NCBI RefSeq assembly: GCF_019399895.1
Contig: NC_091878.1
Location: 3,224,001-3,288,000, forward strand
Reading direction: 5' to 3'
DNA length: 64,000 nucleotides
Origin: Cardiocondyla obscurior
Taxonomy: Eukaryota; Arthropoda; Insecta; Hymenoptera; Formicidae
The first letter of the stretch is position 1, and each line of letters begins with the position of its first letter. Position numbers and translations under genes: made by a program. The notes under the pieces were generated by a model. That model did not search any database and had not been told where the DNA came from. It worked only from the letters and a program-made list of their open reading frames with translations. This document shows positions 1 to 13,826 of this stretch, piece by piece.

Positions 1-3000
1 AGGCCAACCTGTTTCTTGAACCAGAAATAACGCAAAAACATTCAGTAAATAAAAGGCGTTTTATGACGAAACAAAGGATGGCGAACAATTCGATTTATAG
101 TCGCAGTAAGAACGATAACAATGTAATCTGTTCCGCTGTGATTGTTGCACCGGCTAAATTTATATTTGTTTCAATTTTTATCCGGAACGATAGTTTGTTA
201 GATATCAAGGGACTTAATTGGAACGGTTGCAATGATTTCGCTTGTTAGAGGTATTAGAGCATTAATTGGACGAGTTTCTAGAAACGCCCAGCATCGTTCA
301 TGACGCTAATAAACGACAGCGATTTGTCGGCGATAATCACGGATTACAGAAAAACTTCGCGCACCACCGCGTCATTTGTCGAGATCCACTTCCGCGTATA
401 TTTATTCACCAGTGTTCGCCGTTTACCATTAATCAAAAATTAATGTTTCGTTATAATTGGAAAATTTCACTTTCCCATATATTTAAATTGGATCTTGATT
501 CGTGGCGCATCCCCGAAAAGAGGCAAGTTTTCAATATTTTTCCCTTTAACGCTGATTTAGTATTCCGTACGTTTCTTCCTCGCATCGTTCCCACCCTGCG
601 CTCTCCCTTCTTGCTCTATTTTCACTTGCATTCCGATCTTCTACAATCATTTTATGCGTGTTTATTAAAACGGATGACTATCGCGAAGAAACGCAGAGCC
701 TCATCGATCTTTCCGCGGCGGTGCCCTGGTTGCAGAGGGTGAAAACGTCTTCGACCATTTCCGTACGTTTGCACGGGCACGAAAACACGAAGCTATCACC
801 GCGAAACCGCCCGCCATCGCATCGGTGAGACAAATCGATGCTTCATGAATTTACAGCGGACAAGTCGCTCGGTCGTTTCATGAAATAGCGCGTTACAAAC
901 CGATCCCCGTCGATTCACCGCGATTTGTAAACCATCGGCCAGCTTCGCTTTCCTGACCTCTTTTCCTCACTCCCCCTTTCTTCTCTCCCCCGCGAGAAAA
1001 CGCAGCTGCCGCTTTTCGTTCGACGAGATAAGCGCGGCAATTGTAACGCGAGATGTCCCGGGCGGAAAGTCGCCTCTTCCCCAAAATGGATCTCCGTAGA
1101 TCGCTAATATGCTGAGAAAGATTTAATGGAATTCCCCGACTTCGGAAGGGAGTTCGCAAAATATCGCTCTGTCCCGCGAGATGTATTACACTGGCAAGAA
1201 GTAACGCCGGCGTTTTGTAGTCGCCTCTCCTTACGGGACACTTATTCTAAACTTGAATATCTCCGCATTTTTCAAGACGCGATTAGGCTTTATGTCCGGC
1301 TCCTCGCGCGAGTTTAAAACTTTTCAGGGTAAAATATCGAACGCTTAAATCTCAGATCCTTTCTATCTTCGAATTCCGACATTCTTATCTTTCTTTTCGA
1401 AGTGATTGCAATTTTTCTAAATCTTGAGGAGTTTAATATTTTTCGCTCTCGCCATTAAAAAAAAAAAAAAAAAGAAAAAGAAGGGATTTGTGCGTAAAAA
1501 CTTATCTTTACTTATTAAGGTTGTTATTGGTTTCGGTCGCGGGCGAATTTCCACTTTCATAGTCCCGAATAGTTGGAAGGTTTATCTTGATGCGCGCAAC
1601 TGATGCTCTTTCGCGGGATTAACGTAATCAATAGGGTTACGCAAGTTTTGGCAAACTCGCAAGTTTACCTGCGCGTTATTTCACCGGTGGCTTTCGCCCT
1701 CGGCTGACAATATAGCCAGCAGCTCAGCCCGGCATCCCGAAGTCACTCTTAACGCATCAACATAATGGAAAAGTTATCGGAACGCTTTAGAGCTCGGATC
1801 TTGAAAGTTACGACAACAAATTCGCGGACGTTAACTTATCGGCTTCCCCTTTAGATCTCGAAACTAATAATGTATGACGATATTATCAGTTTTCATGTCG
1901 CGGGAGGAAAACCGATAAGGGAAAAATGCTCGCCGGGACGCTGAAACTGCACGAGCAACGACTGCGCCCGATATCGCGGCCACAACTTCTGTCAGACTGT
2001 TCCCGCATCTGATCTCGCGCCGTTTCGCGTGAGTTAAATCGCGTAAACCAATTTCAAACGATTTTCTAATTGCCAATTGCGAATTATTGAACGGCGTGAT
2101 TTTGACGCGCTAAATAAAAAACGTAGATCGTTAGACATGCAAGAGCGCGGACGGATATTATTACAAATTATCTTAGGCGGATTATCGCCGCTTATTTTCT
2201 ACGGGTCACTTTATCCGATTAACTTTATATGATTTAGCTTGCGCAAATCAATTTATGCGAATATTATTGGAGAGCATTTCGGAGCGATGAATATGGAATA
2301 TTGATGTTGGAATTAGCGAGCTCTTTTGCAACCTAATTAATGTGGTGTCTGTTTACCATACTAATCATATTTAACGAACATAACATCGGCATATTACAAT
2401 ATGAATGTAAGGAAAGAGCGACTGCTTCCTTTTCGTTTTTTAGGGGCCTGCGAGGATTCGATTATTCGCCATACTTTATTTCTCGCGATTTCATTAGGGA
2501 AAAACGAAGGAGCGTTTTTAGCATTTCCACGGGCGAGAACGGCCGATTCCTAATGAGGTCGGGGTAGTTTATCGCGGAAGCACATCAGGAATTATGAATG
2601 GCGGCCGTAAACGGGGGGACCCCGAAGACTCTTCTAGTTGCAAGATGGCCGCAATGGGTATCGCGAAGCGGGCGCAGCTCCCATTAAGCATTTCCAAGCT
2701 GCAAGTAGACCGGACTAACTGCGCTCCGCCCGACTTCTTACATTCTAATGAATATAAATATCGCCCTCTCGCTTCGTCCGAGGCCGTTTCCATCCGGCGC
2801 CCCCGCTTCCCCGTATAATTGTTTCCGCGGGATCTCCTAGACTCCCAGATAAAGTTCCTATTATTTTACTAACAGCGCATCCCCCGCTGCTTCCCCATAC
2901 CTCCCCGGCAACCCTCTCACCCTCGCTTTGCCGTTAGTTTCCCACCCTCCCCTTTCCCTCGACGGCGGCGGAGAGCCCGAAGTGAACTCGCTCCGCTCGA

Positions 3001-5165
3001 TAAAATCTTCCGCGGCTCTACAAATTTTATTTATCGCATTCTGGAAGTGCTTGTTTAACACGTACGTTCGAAACGTATCGCCCGCCGTAAATCGATACGC
3101 GCCCCGTGCTTGCCACGCCCCCGCGCTTATTTTGACGAAATTTCAGCGGAATATATCGCGCCCGAAAGCGGCCGCGCTGCCAAAAAATTGGTAGAAAGTC
3201 GGCGAAGAGGCCGACGAATGTCGAACGAGTTCAAAAGGCGTTGGAATTTCTTTCGCCGCTAACGTTTCAGGCATGTCTTGTGAATTTTTTCTGCGTGACT
3301 TTGGCATCGATTTTTGGAACTGTTACGCCTCGGAGCTGACACGTGGACCGCTCCATTCGAACTTGGCACTTTTGCAGCCTTGTTCTTCGAACTAGTAACA
3401 CGCGCGTCTATTTTTAGATCTTCAACGACGATTCTACGTTGCGTTTCCTTAAATATTCGCCAGCTTCTCGGATTAAATTCTACATTTTATTTTAATTATT
3501 GAGTTTTGCAATTTTCTCTTGCGCAAACACCTTTCCATCCGTCTGTCGCGGATATGTGTAAGCGAGTAAGAATGCCGAGCTGTCGCGAGTATAATTGCAC
3601 CGGAGTGCTTTTATTATAAAACCATCGCGTTGCAATGTTGCAATATAATATCTGCAATTGCCGCGATATTGAATGTCAAATGTGAAAAGCTGCTTTTAAG
3701 TGACAGCGAGCCCGGTGGCGGCGTCATTTAATCCGATTCCACTCTTTTGTGCCCCTGATAGCACAACGGACGTTTCATATTTCATTTCTTGCAGGAGCCA
3801 GCGGCATGCCGGAATGTCATTAAAATATTTATTTCCCCGCCGGAAATAACTGTTCGGTGGAAATACGGTGCGCGTCGCGTCCGCGAAAAGCAAGCCCGCT
3901 CCTTATCTCAAGCGCGTGTTATCTTCAATTAGCTGATGAAAACGACACCGTGCCCTTTCGGGGTTAGCCAAAGCCGCGCTCAACGCGTATTAAATTACGC
4001 AATTCCATGTGGGTCATAAGCGAGGGTCCGTCTTAATCTTCCGAGCGAGTTTCTGGGATTACACGCTGGGATAGCAGGGATTGTCAGAGAACGGGATTCA
4101 ATAGGCGAAAATTACATGCAACAAGGTGAATGAAAATACGAGAGCGACGTACCTCGTGGATCGCTCCTAAGCGGTATTATAGAAGCGCTGTCGTTCAAGT
4201 AATTATTGTCTCGGAGCGCAGCTCTTAGGAAGATATTGAAATTGCCTACTCGCTGTTGCAGAGCTTCCGATAACGCGCAGTCAGCACGAAATATGCACGT
4301 CACTTTGATGAAAAATTTCCGAGCGGTAATTTTTAACAATTAAATCAATTAAATTTTAAGGCGGTGTATAATGAATGTTGTAATCGTTTTTAATTTAATA
4401 TCGCTGGGTAGCTTTATGTGTTTGGATATTTAATTTACTTTTGACGAACTGACAAAGTGACTCTCGCGAGTTTAATCGATCGAGACGGCAGATAATTGTG
4501 GCGCGCTCGCGGTGCAGCCTCCGGCATGTAACAGGACATCGTAAGTCCTCTTAACATGACTCGCACAATAGCGGGTGGTAAGGCCGATGTGTTTCCATGA
4601 CCGGGTCAGTTCCATAATACCATGCGGACGGCGCAGCGAGAGTCGACTGTGGGATGAATGTTACATGTGCATGCCACTCAGCAGATTGCAGCCGACTGAA
4701 GTGCAGTCAGATATGCCGCACAACGGTAGTAGCATCATTCTCGAATGCGCGGACACTAGCGACGGCTCTCGTCGAAAATCTAAGCTGTCCATTGGCGTAG
4801 CTCTGGCAACCAGTCGTTCTAACAAACTCTTTTGATATCTCCTCGTTTGTGACTTACACAATTAACGTGCGGACGGTTCAGGTTTCGCGACAAAAAATTT
4901 TTAATTACTTGATTACATGCTCTTTGAAATTTATCAGACGATTAATTAAGAATTAATTTGAGCAACGTAAAATATACATTTTTAAAGAAATAAATCTTTT
5001 TCGAAATAATTTTTACATTTATTTTTTATTTTTTAATTTTTTTTATGTATATTAAGAACATTCGAAGTTGAATAAACGACAGATGGAAGGACATCGGGAT
5101 CGCTTGAAGTAAGATTTAAGATACACATCACAAATATCCAAAGGCCCAACAAATTCTGGCAAAGG

Positions 5166-5300
5166 TTAACAATTTCAACTATCTGAAGTACTGAAGTTTC
5201 ACAGATTGAAATTTCCAAAGATTCAAAGTTTCGGAGTTTGAAAGTTCTAATGGCCTGAAGTTTCAAAGGTCCAGTGTTCTAAATATCTGAACTTTCGAGG
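5166..5300. repeat. Decayed short tandem repeat, unit about 16-18 bases
   Basis: Successive units start with TGAAGTTTC, TGAAATTTC, TCAAAGTTTC, TGAAAGTTC, TGAAGTTTC and TGAACTTTC. Unit length varies, so this is an old minisatellite-like array, not a fresh one. Confidence 0.55.
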
Positions 5301-8300
5301 GGTGGATGGGGAGGGGGCAGATACCAAGACGGCGCCAATGTAAAGGGGTAGTTTGCCGTCGTAAAAACGCCGGGCGGTCATCTATACCCCCGACGTTGCG
5401 ACGTGGTCGTAGAAATAGTTAAATAGAGATAATGGACCGGAATGGGATTGGCTCGATGATGCCGCCCGCTCGGATTATGAAGATGGATGAAAGCAATCAC
5501 ATTCGCCGCAGGCTGTCCGTAACTTCACATTTTCCCAGAACAAATCATGATCTAAACGTCCATTCTCTTCCCGCGTCTGCTTTTTTTTTTTTTTCTTTTT
5601 TTTGGTTATTTTACATATTGTTTCAGCTGCTCCGTTCGTTGCAGTAATATGAACAAATCCATACTTGAGGTACTATATTATCGATGCTAATAATAATTTT
5701 TTATTACTTAATTAACTATTATTTGTTATGTTTAAATAAAACCTAACTCTCAAATCTGTTAAATTTTGCGTGCGTTTTGTAATTTACATTACAGTGTAAA
5801 TAATAATAATATTGCTATTAATATAATTATAAGAGAAAAGAAATTATAAATATCACAAGTAAACGCAAGTAATATAACAATTAAATAATTCGTGGTTACA
5901 TTACTCCAATTATAAATTTCATTATACTCTCAAGTTACACAGTACTATTTATTTATTGACCGCCGACGAATGCAATTGATATTCGCGCTATTCGCGATCG
6001 CGCATTGTTTTTTTAAAGAGGCAAACATTGGACATTGTATCGGACCACAATGGGTCTAATCTCGCCTTGGCAACGGAGATAAAGGTAGACAACGGCAGCC
6101 GGCGCCGCGCGCAATGATTGAAACGTGGAGCGAGGTATCCATTACTTAGAGAGTATTTTAGGTCGGCCCGAGTAGCTGTTCTTCATTTAATTATTTTCTC
6201 CCGATATCTCGCGGCCCTCGGAATCCATCTGTAAATTAAGTTGCCCGTCGCCGTTCTCCTTGAAGAGGCGGCGCAAAGATTGCGGAAGCAGCGAGGCTAG
6301 GCTAGACATCTGCAACCCTCGCTTTTGCCCACGGCACAAAGGAGCGGGTTCCCCATTCTTTTACAACACGCGTCTCTCACCTCGGCGTTCAATTATCCAG
6401 CAATGGAGTCACCGGCTTCTCAACCGGGTGCCTGCCTCTTAACGCGTTTCCGCGCTGCCCTCCACGCGGAACAATTTACGAGTGTTTTCTTCAAGAATGC
6501 ATTTAACCACTGGAATACCTGGGCGTATTGTACCGCAAAATTCGACATCTACAATTTTCCTCGGCGTAGGCCGCTCTCGCAGCTCGTTCAGGGAAGATTG
6601 TATTTTTAATGCGGCATTCGCCCACAATAATTGATTCAATTGTCTGAAAAACGTGACAAGTTGACGGCCGCAAATTTAATAAAAAAGAAAAAAAAAAAAA
6701 AAAAGGTTTGTCCATCCGTTTCGCTTGAATTTCAGGGTTGAATTATTTACAGCGCGGCTCGATACTTTTACACTTTAATTTTCCACGCGCTCTGTTAAAT
6801 TGTTTTAGGCTTCGGCATTCGCAAATTTTCATTTGTTTTGGGTTAACAAAGTGTTGTCCGCATTAATGCGGTTTGCGTGCAATCAATAGCACGATTTCAA
6901 AGGCACAATATCGCAAAGCAAAATTCTAGAATCGCGGGTATGCCGAGCCACGATGTGGTAAATGATAATAGTTGCTCTGAATTTACGTTTCGGAATTTTT
7001 CATTGCGGTCGGCCTCTGATGAATGGAGCACGGGCACAATACGCGGTGTACGACGGTTTAACATATTTTACGTGATATATCGCGACGCCTTTTGCCACTA
7101 GACCATTGATCGCCACGGTATCCGTGCGATATTTCATACGTTTCGATGAGGTATTTTGAGATATAATCGTCGGAATCTGGAACCAGCAGCGCGACGCGAT
7201 AAAAAGTCATAATGCCCTCATTTATAATGGCTTGAGGCCAAGCGCGCAATCTGCCGGCGACAAATCGATATGCATTTTTGACCGTGTTAATTGGAAAACC
7301 AGTGACCCCGGAAACACGCAGATTCATACCTCGCTTCACTTCATCTCACATACAGTTAGCTCCGGTTAGTTGGTTCACGCTGGTTCATATTATGTTACGC
7401 GGCCAGATCGAGTTTCAATTCCAAACGATCTCAGGGCGGGGATTTAAAGACTCAACATTCAAAGGAGTCTATTTCAAAAATATCGATGTATCTTAAAATA
7501 ATTATTGTATAATAAATTTTAATATCGCGTAGAATAATTATAAGAATATTTGGGGCTGCTGTTAAAGGAAATATTTTTTCAAGCTACCGAGAGTTTCAGC
7601 CTGTAGAAATTTTTCAGTCAAAGAAACAATAATTTCGGGGTGAGGGCTTTCAAAATTCAAGAACCTCAAAATTCAGACGCACCAATATCAGCGCTGGGTG
7701 CACGTATAGTGGAGTCGGCACGCTCCAGCGAACAAGTCGACTATGAGTAAACGTAAATGGCCGGAGGGAAACGGGTGTACAAGGGGAAAAAGGGAAATAC
7801 GCGGGGCTGAATGCGAGGGCGTAACGATGTAACGACTTTTGTGCGAGGAATGCGCGCGATACCCGTGACGAGCCTCGAGTGCGAGGAATCTCTACGGAAT
7901 GCTCCGAGATACAGCAATATGCATATACGAGATGCAACTCGGGGAGTTATGCATAGCGTTAAATGTGAAGTGTAATACGCGAAAATGAGAGCCTTTTTAG
8001 TAGCGAGTTCTGATCATAATAATGGAATGCCAGTAATTTGCTATAAATCGTACTAACAAAGAAGATCTGGTAATCCTACTAAAAAAAGAAGGGATCTGAA
8101 ATCTGCAGAAATAAACTTCGCGATTCCGGAATAATCTCGTCGAGCTCGGTCGTTGTTATTTCGCCGATAAAACCAAAAAACAATTTTTATGATAAAAACA
8201 TTTTCTCAAAATGAGTCCCTTTATAGTTTCAGGATATTAGCGAAAATGTGAAAATGGATTCTCTTGACAGAACATTTTTTCTCCGCGGTATCATTTTTCT

Positions 8301-10346
8301 GCTAAAACAAAGCCACACAATTACGTTTGATTATACTACATTTTTGCGAAATTTCGACTTTATTACATTTCACATTTTCACATTTTTCCTTTTGTTTTAA
8401 TCAAAAGACAAAAAACAATTATTATAAATTAGAAATTAATAAACAACTGGGTTGATGAAAAAGAAAAAAAGAAAAAAGAAAAAAAATGTTTTATGTTGTC
8501 GATTTTAATTAATTTATATTTGCAAAATTTGTGTTTTAAATATGATAGCGAGTAGGGAGCATACCAAACGCGGAGAGCTCTGAAAAGCGCAATACCGAGC
8601 GTCGAGGGCACAAATTTTCACGCAAACAACCGCCACCAAAAACCACAGCGGATCCACGGCGGTCGCTTCCGCGGAGTCTAGACGGGTGATGTATTTCACC
8701 GGAAGTGAGGTCGATCGATTATAGTGGAGAATGTATAACGATTGACGTGCCGCGGTACATCGCTCAAGCGGATGTAACGGTATCGTGTCGTAATTTCGGA
8801 AAACGACGCTCTAGGCAATGCTACATTCGCCACAGTAGAAATACAAACAACGGAGACGCGGGGGGGAGAGATGGGAAGAGGGTAATACAACCTCTCTTCC
8901 ATTTCGAATTGCCGACTCTCCGGTTGTGACCCCGCGCCGTCATCCCCTTGCGTCGGTTTCTCCGCGATAAATTATGTGCGTAGCCCGTGGGGTGAACTGC
9001 GACCTGTGGCAGGTATGCAGTAACGATCGGAGGAGTTAGATTTGGACGGCCACATTTCCAACTAAACTTGCTTGATTTTGAGAGAAGCTTCATGATCATT
9101 GCAAATCGAAATTGTAACGTTACTTGGGAACTTTGCGATCATATCGCGAGGCTGAATTATAATACGTGAGACCCTCGACCGCTACGAATTAACATCGTAA
9201 TGTTCCGCAACATTTCGACGGGCTCCTAAGTTTCAACAAATATTTCCAACTGTGAATGTAAAATTAAAAAAAAAAAAAATACATAACGTTCGAAAATAAT
9301 TACGTGAATGTTAATTTATAAATGTCGTTTTCGAAAATGAACGTATTTGCCACCGGGCTCGGCATTAAAATGAAAAATTGACCGGGAAGTGGAATTGATT
9401 ATCTCGTTTTTGCAAAAATCTGATTACACTTAATTGTACATTCTATTTAACCGTGTAAATTTGCAAGTCGAAATTTTTGTCCACGGGAATATTTTAAAGC
9501 TTTTACGGTGAAAATTCCGAGGCTGTTTAAAACTGATAAAATCCTGCGGATGTCGTACTAAACATTTGAGAGTTCGCGTTTTTATATTTTTCTTCCCTAA
9601 TTTTTTTTATTGTATCCTTTTTAGCTGCGAAGCGGAATATGAGAATGTTTTGCAGCAGACGGGCATTAAATTAAGATGTAAGCCAAAATTAATCTCCGTT
9701 CGGGGTCAATACCGCATTACACTCGGGTGAGTGTAAATAAATTCCTGAATAATAGAAGACCATTGCTGATAATATAGAAATCTGAGGTAATCGTGTTTCC
9801 GGCGGAAGGCGAGGCGTTACGGTATCGCGTTATTAAATGCAATAAAGCTTTTAGAGAACGCGTTTAAATGCATGAGGCGTAGGACTCGCAGGACTTATCC
9901 CGCGGAACCCTGGCCAGGAGTCGCGCGGCTTATCCCGCGCGGCGGACAGGAAACGGGCAGGTTCCACCTCGCGTCTAGACATATTTACGCGCACCACGAT
10001 AACCGGACTGTCCTTTTTAAAGCGGGGCTTAAAAGCTTTCTGGCCTCGGGGAGGAAAAAGTCACGCTACGGTGTGACCGCGACTTAAAACGAATACTAAT
10101 GCGGCCTGGAAATGCCTCTAAATTTCACCCTTTCCTCGTCTCACATCGCGCGCGTAATTTGTTTATGTCGTAAATACGGCGTTTATAAGCTGCGAAAGCT
10201 GTGGCGGTTTTATTTTGTTGTTCCTTAATACACCGATCAGATACAAGTGATTTAAGACCGCTTGAGCGGTAATCGTTTTAATCGCGAGAAATTAAAATAA
10301 TTCCCATTCACGCGATGCCGTGAAAAAAATATCTGGCAAACAAATT

Positions 10347-10363
10347 AATATATATATATATAT
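10347..10363. repeat. (TA)n microsatellite
   Basis: An uninterrupted TA run of about eight units. Confidence 0.9.
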
Positions 10364-10392
10364 TTCTATCGCTTGTCATAACGCCATGAATC

Positions 10393-10425
10393 CTCGAGGT
10401 AGTACAATCGTTGTGCTACCTTGAG
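10393..10425. repeat. Short perfect inverted repeat (hairpin)
   Basis: Arms of 14 bases (CTCGAGGTAGTACA and TGTGCTACCTTGAG) pair fully when two G-U pairs are allowed, around a 5-base loop. The stem does not extend further, so it is too short for a normal microRNA precursor. Confidence 0.6.
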
Positions 10426-10739
10426 AAAAGGGAGACGCGGACATCTTTATAGATGTTTTCTCGTTATTTCAACCCTGGACCACGGCGTCCTTCCAGACCC
10501 CGAGGATCTTTCGCATCCTGCGAAAACGACTGCCGTCATTACTCTTTCGACATTGATAAAAAGAACTAGTCGGCGGCTCGTGATAAAACAACCAACACAA
10601 TTCCCGCGCGATTCTTCTATAATGAAACCGGCTAAAGAATTAACGAGATCAAACGTAAACAATGCATTTATTACACTTTAATTTAAACTTTCTTAATTTC
10701 AGTGTCATAATCAAGAGCCGTCAATCTTATTTTAATTTC

Positions 10740-10761
10740 TTTTTTTTTTTTTTTTTTTTTT
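10740..10761. repeat. Poly-T run (22)
   Basis: Uninterrupted T run. No coding sequence that looks like a retrotransposon is attached. Confidence 0.9.
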
Positions 10762-13700
10762 AATATCCCAGCGGCCACTGAATTCCATTAATTGAACTGC
10801 CGGAGTATCGACATATAATTAAACGAATCAATATTTAATTACTTGTGCCAGTTTCGGTTGATTATTTTCTGGGAACGCGGTCCGAGCTGTCTCTCAATTC
10901 GAGAACGCGATGGTCAGCTCGCGAAGTAATCGTATACTCGGTAAAAACCGGCGGAAGATCGTGTCCGGAAATATTTATTCCTTATACGCGGCTCTTGAAA
11001 TTGCATCTGGCTGGCAGCTGGAAAATGCTCGTCCCTGAAAATAACCGGTTATATTGTTCTCGGCGTGCAATCGCGGAACGAAGACATGATAAAATGGAGA
11101 CCGCGGGAATCGAAAATGGAATAAACAAGGGGAACTCGTGAAAGGCATGCGGCAAATCGCACTATTCTTTCCTTTTACCAGTCTCACCCGCGCCTTCAGC
11201 CGGACGCCGCGGGTAACCGTAAATATTTCTCTTCCTTATTTTCCCATCAGTGTATTATTATTCGCGAAAAATCCGGCGACTGTATCGTCCAAGAGGACGG
11301 GCAAATTTTGTCTCGTGACCGTCGAAAGCGAAATAGAAGCGTAAAAAATAACAAGATCACTTTCCAAGTTCTTTTTCTACTTGTTTATTCTAAAAAAACA
11401 ACCGGACGTGTCGCTGGAAAGCTAGAAACGGTCTATAGGAATAATTGTTTTGTAAAAAAAAAAAAAAAAGAAATTATAAGCAAGAGCTTAACGTGAATTA
11501 TATATCGTTCAAAGTGCGCTTTAGATATAATTTATTAGATGTCACCGTCCCGACAGGCGTATGGGAAGAAAAAGACGGTGTGATTTCGAATTTTCCAGCC
11601 GAATGCATTACGTGCGGTCGATAAACGTGCGCACGTTTATGGAGAGCGCGCACGTGAGAGGGTCATCGTTCCGTCATCCTATCTGCTCCAGACGCTCCGC
11701 GTGTACACTGGAATACGTGTACCACGGATTGAATAACGTCGTCCACGATAATGGAAGGCTTTGCCGAGCCATGTATCTACAACACCGCTATCGGTATCGA
11801 GCATTCGAATCTCCCACGGCGCCGCGGTCTCTTCGAAAAGCCAGAAAGAGCGGGAAATCCCACTAATCACAGGATTTAACAACTCGATCGCACCCTGGAT
11901 TAGGCCGTGACGGTATAAACTCGAATATCGCGGCATCTAACGCCGGACCCCTGTTCACGCGGACGTGTACGTGAATCCGAAAGGGAACAAATGGAAAAGA
12001 GAACACGTCAGATAAGAAAAAATACACTTTAAACTGAAAATGTCGAGATACTATCTTGTTTGGAAAAGCAACATTGCGGAGCATTTTGCAGCAAATAAAT
12101 CTACTTTAAATATAAATAAAAATGTAAAAAAAATAAGAAAAAAAGAAAATGAGAACCGTATTGTTAATTTTAATTCTAACGTGGATGTTTTCAATCGATG
12201 GTTAAAAATATTTAACTGATTCTAATCGCACAAGAGCCAAGGTGTCTCGAAATCAAGCGTGGTAGCCAAGAAGCGTTCCGGACTCGCATTCGAGGTAAAG
12301 AGACCTTTCTCTTTCTTAAGCGGAGAGACTCGCGGTCGGTATGTTCCGTCCTTCCTCCAATTTCCGGCGTTCAACCGGCAGCTCGCGCGATTTTGCGAAA
12401 CGGCCGCCTCGCAAAAAATTCCCGACACGACTCCGCACTTTGCTCCCGAGCGGGACCGAGTATATCGCTTCACGAGGCTGCGGGAATCCTCGTCACTTGT
12501 GACCGAAAATGGCTGACGATACCAGCCGGGGATTTCGTTGAGCAGCTGAAGTACAGAGCGATGGAAAAATAACTCGCCGAATATAGACACGATTTTCTCT
12601 TTAAATTGCACACGCACGTTGAAATATAAAATTCTTCAAACAATCCTTTTTTTTTTAATAATATTGTATCTTTAATCAAACTTCGTAAAATTGTTTATTA
12701 CTTAATCTTATTATAAACTTATAAAATTATATTAAAATTTGTAAAATTTATATTTTACTCAGTATTAATAAAATTAATATAAAATTTTTATCTATTACAC
12801 GCTAAGACTTTAAGTTGCTTTAATAACTGCGATGCAAGGAACACCAGGTACTTGCAGGGTTGATTATCAGCCCTGCTGGAAAATAAGGGATCGACGTGCA
12901 GCTTGGAATTGAAAAAATTAAAAGGGAGGAAGATCATTCGGCCGAAGATGATTAAGGACAGTGAACTCTCGCGGGCATCAGCGTATTGATTTACGAAGCT
13001 TTGAAAGTCTCGCGAATAATGACGCTTCCACCCCCGAGCAAAATAATAATTGTGTCGACATCTGTGCGAGGGTGCGGCAAGCATCGGCGTCGAAAAGTTT
13101 CCCGCGAGCATTGCGAGATGGCGAAGGCTGACGCGTTTTTCACCCTTGCATTCAGGGGTGGTTCATCGGCCTCCGTGTTTCTCGCGGCATGCAAAAGAAG
13201 CCGTTTCCATGTCACAGGTAAAAAAAGAAAGAGGGTGAGAGCGAGGAGGGACGGGGCAGGGTATCGGTCGATCTTTAGGGAGATTTTCGTTGATTTACAG
13301 CGCCATTATCGATGCGACACTCCCTTCGCGTCAACCGGCTTCCCCGGGCATATGGAGACGCCGTAAAAGGGCTGTAAATCCATTATTTACACGGGTATGC
13401 GGACCGACTGGAAGAAGGTCGTTCTCCTCGAGGCGCCCGTGAATTACGGTGCCGGCGTTCCTGCACACCCCCGCTACGACTCATAAATATTTATCCCGAC
13501 CCGGCCAGAAGCGGCGCGCCAATAAAACTGATTACGTCGCGCAATAAAAACCATTCGTATATCGGGAATTGATTTGTGCGCGGTTTCCCGTCGGCGTTAA
13601 TCCGAGATTTCGGCGAGATACCTCGAGACGCACTGTCTCGATTAATTTGTCGACGCGTATCATGGAGCTCTAATTTATTTCAACCCTCCGTGGATTCGAT

Positions 13701-13802
13701 CCATGTTTAATTTTTTACAAATTGTATCCGGGTGCGAATGCAATTAAGCAATCAATGTGTTACTTGTTCTGTTACACGCTCATGTTACGTTTGCCTTTAC
13801 CA

Positions 13803-13826
13803 TTTTTTTTTTTTTTTTTTTTTTTT
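13803..13826. repeat. Poly-T run (24)
   Basis: Uninterrupted T run in non-coding DNA. Confidence 0.9.

Noticed and set aside
4490..4840. GC-richer patch with open frames on both strands
   Set aside because: No domain, splice site pair or repeat structure was found; treated as ordinary intron composition change.
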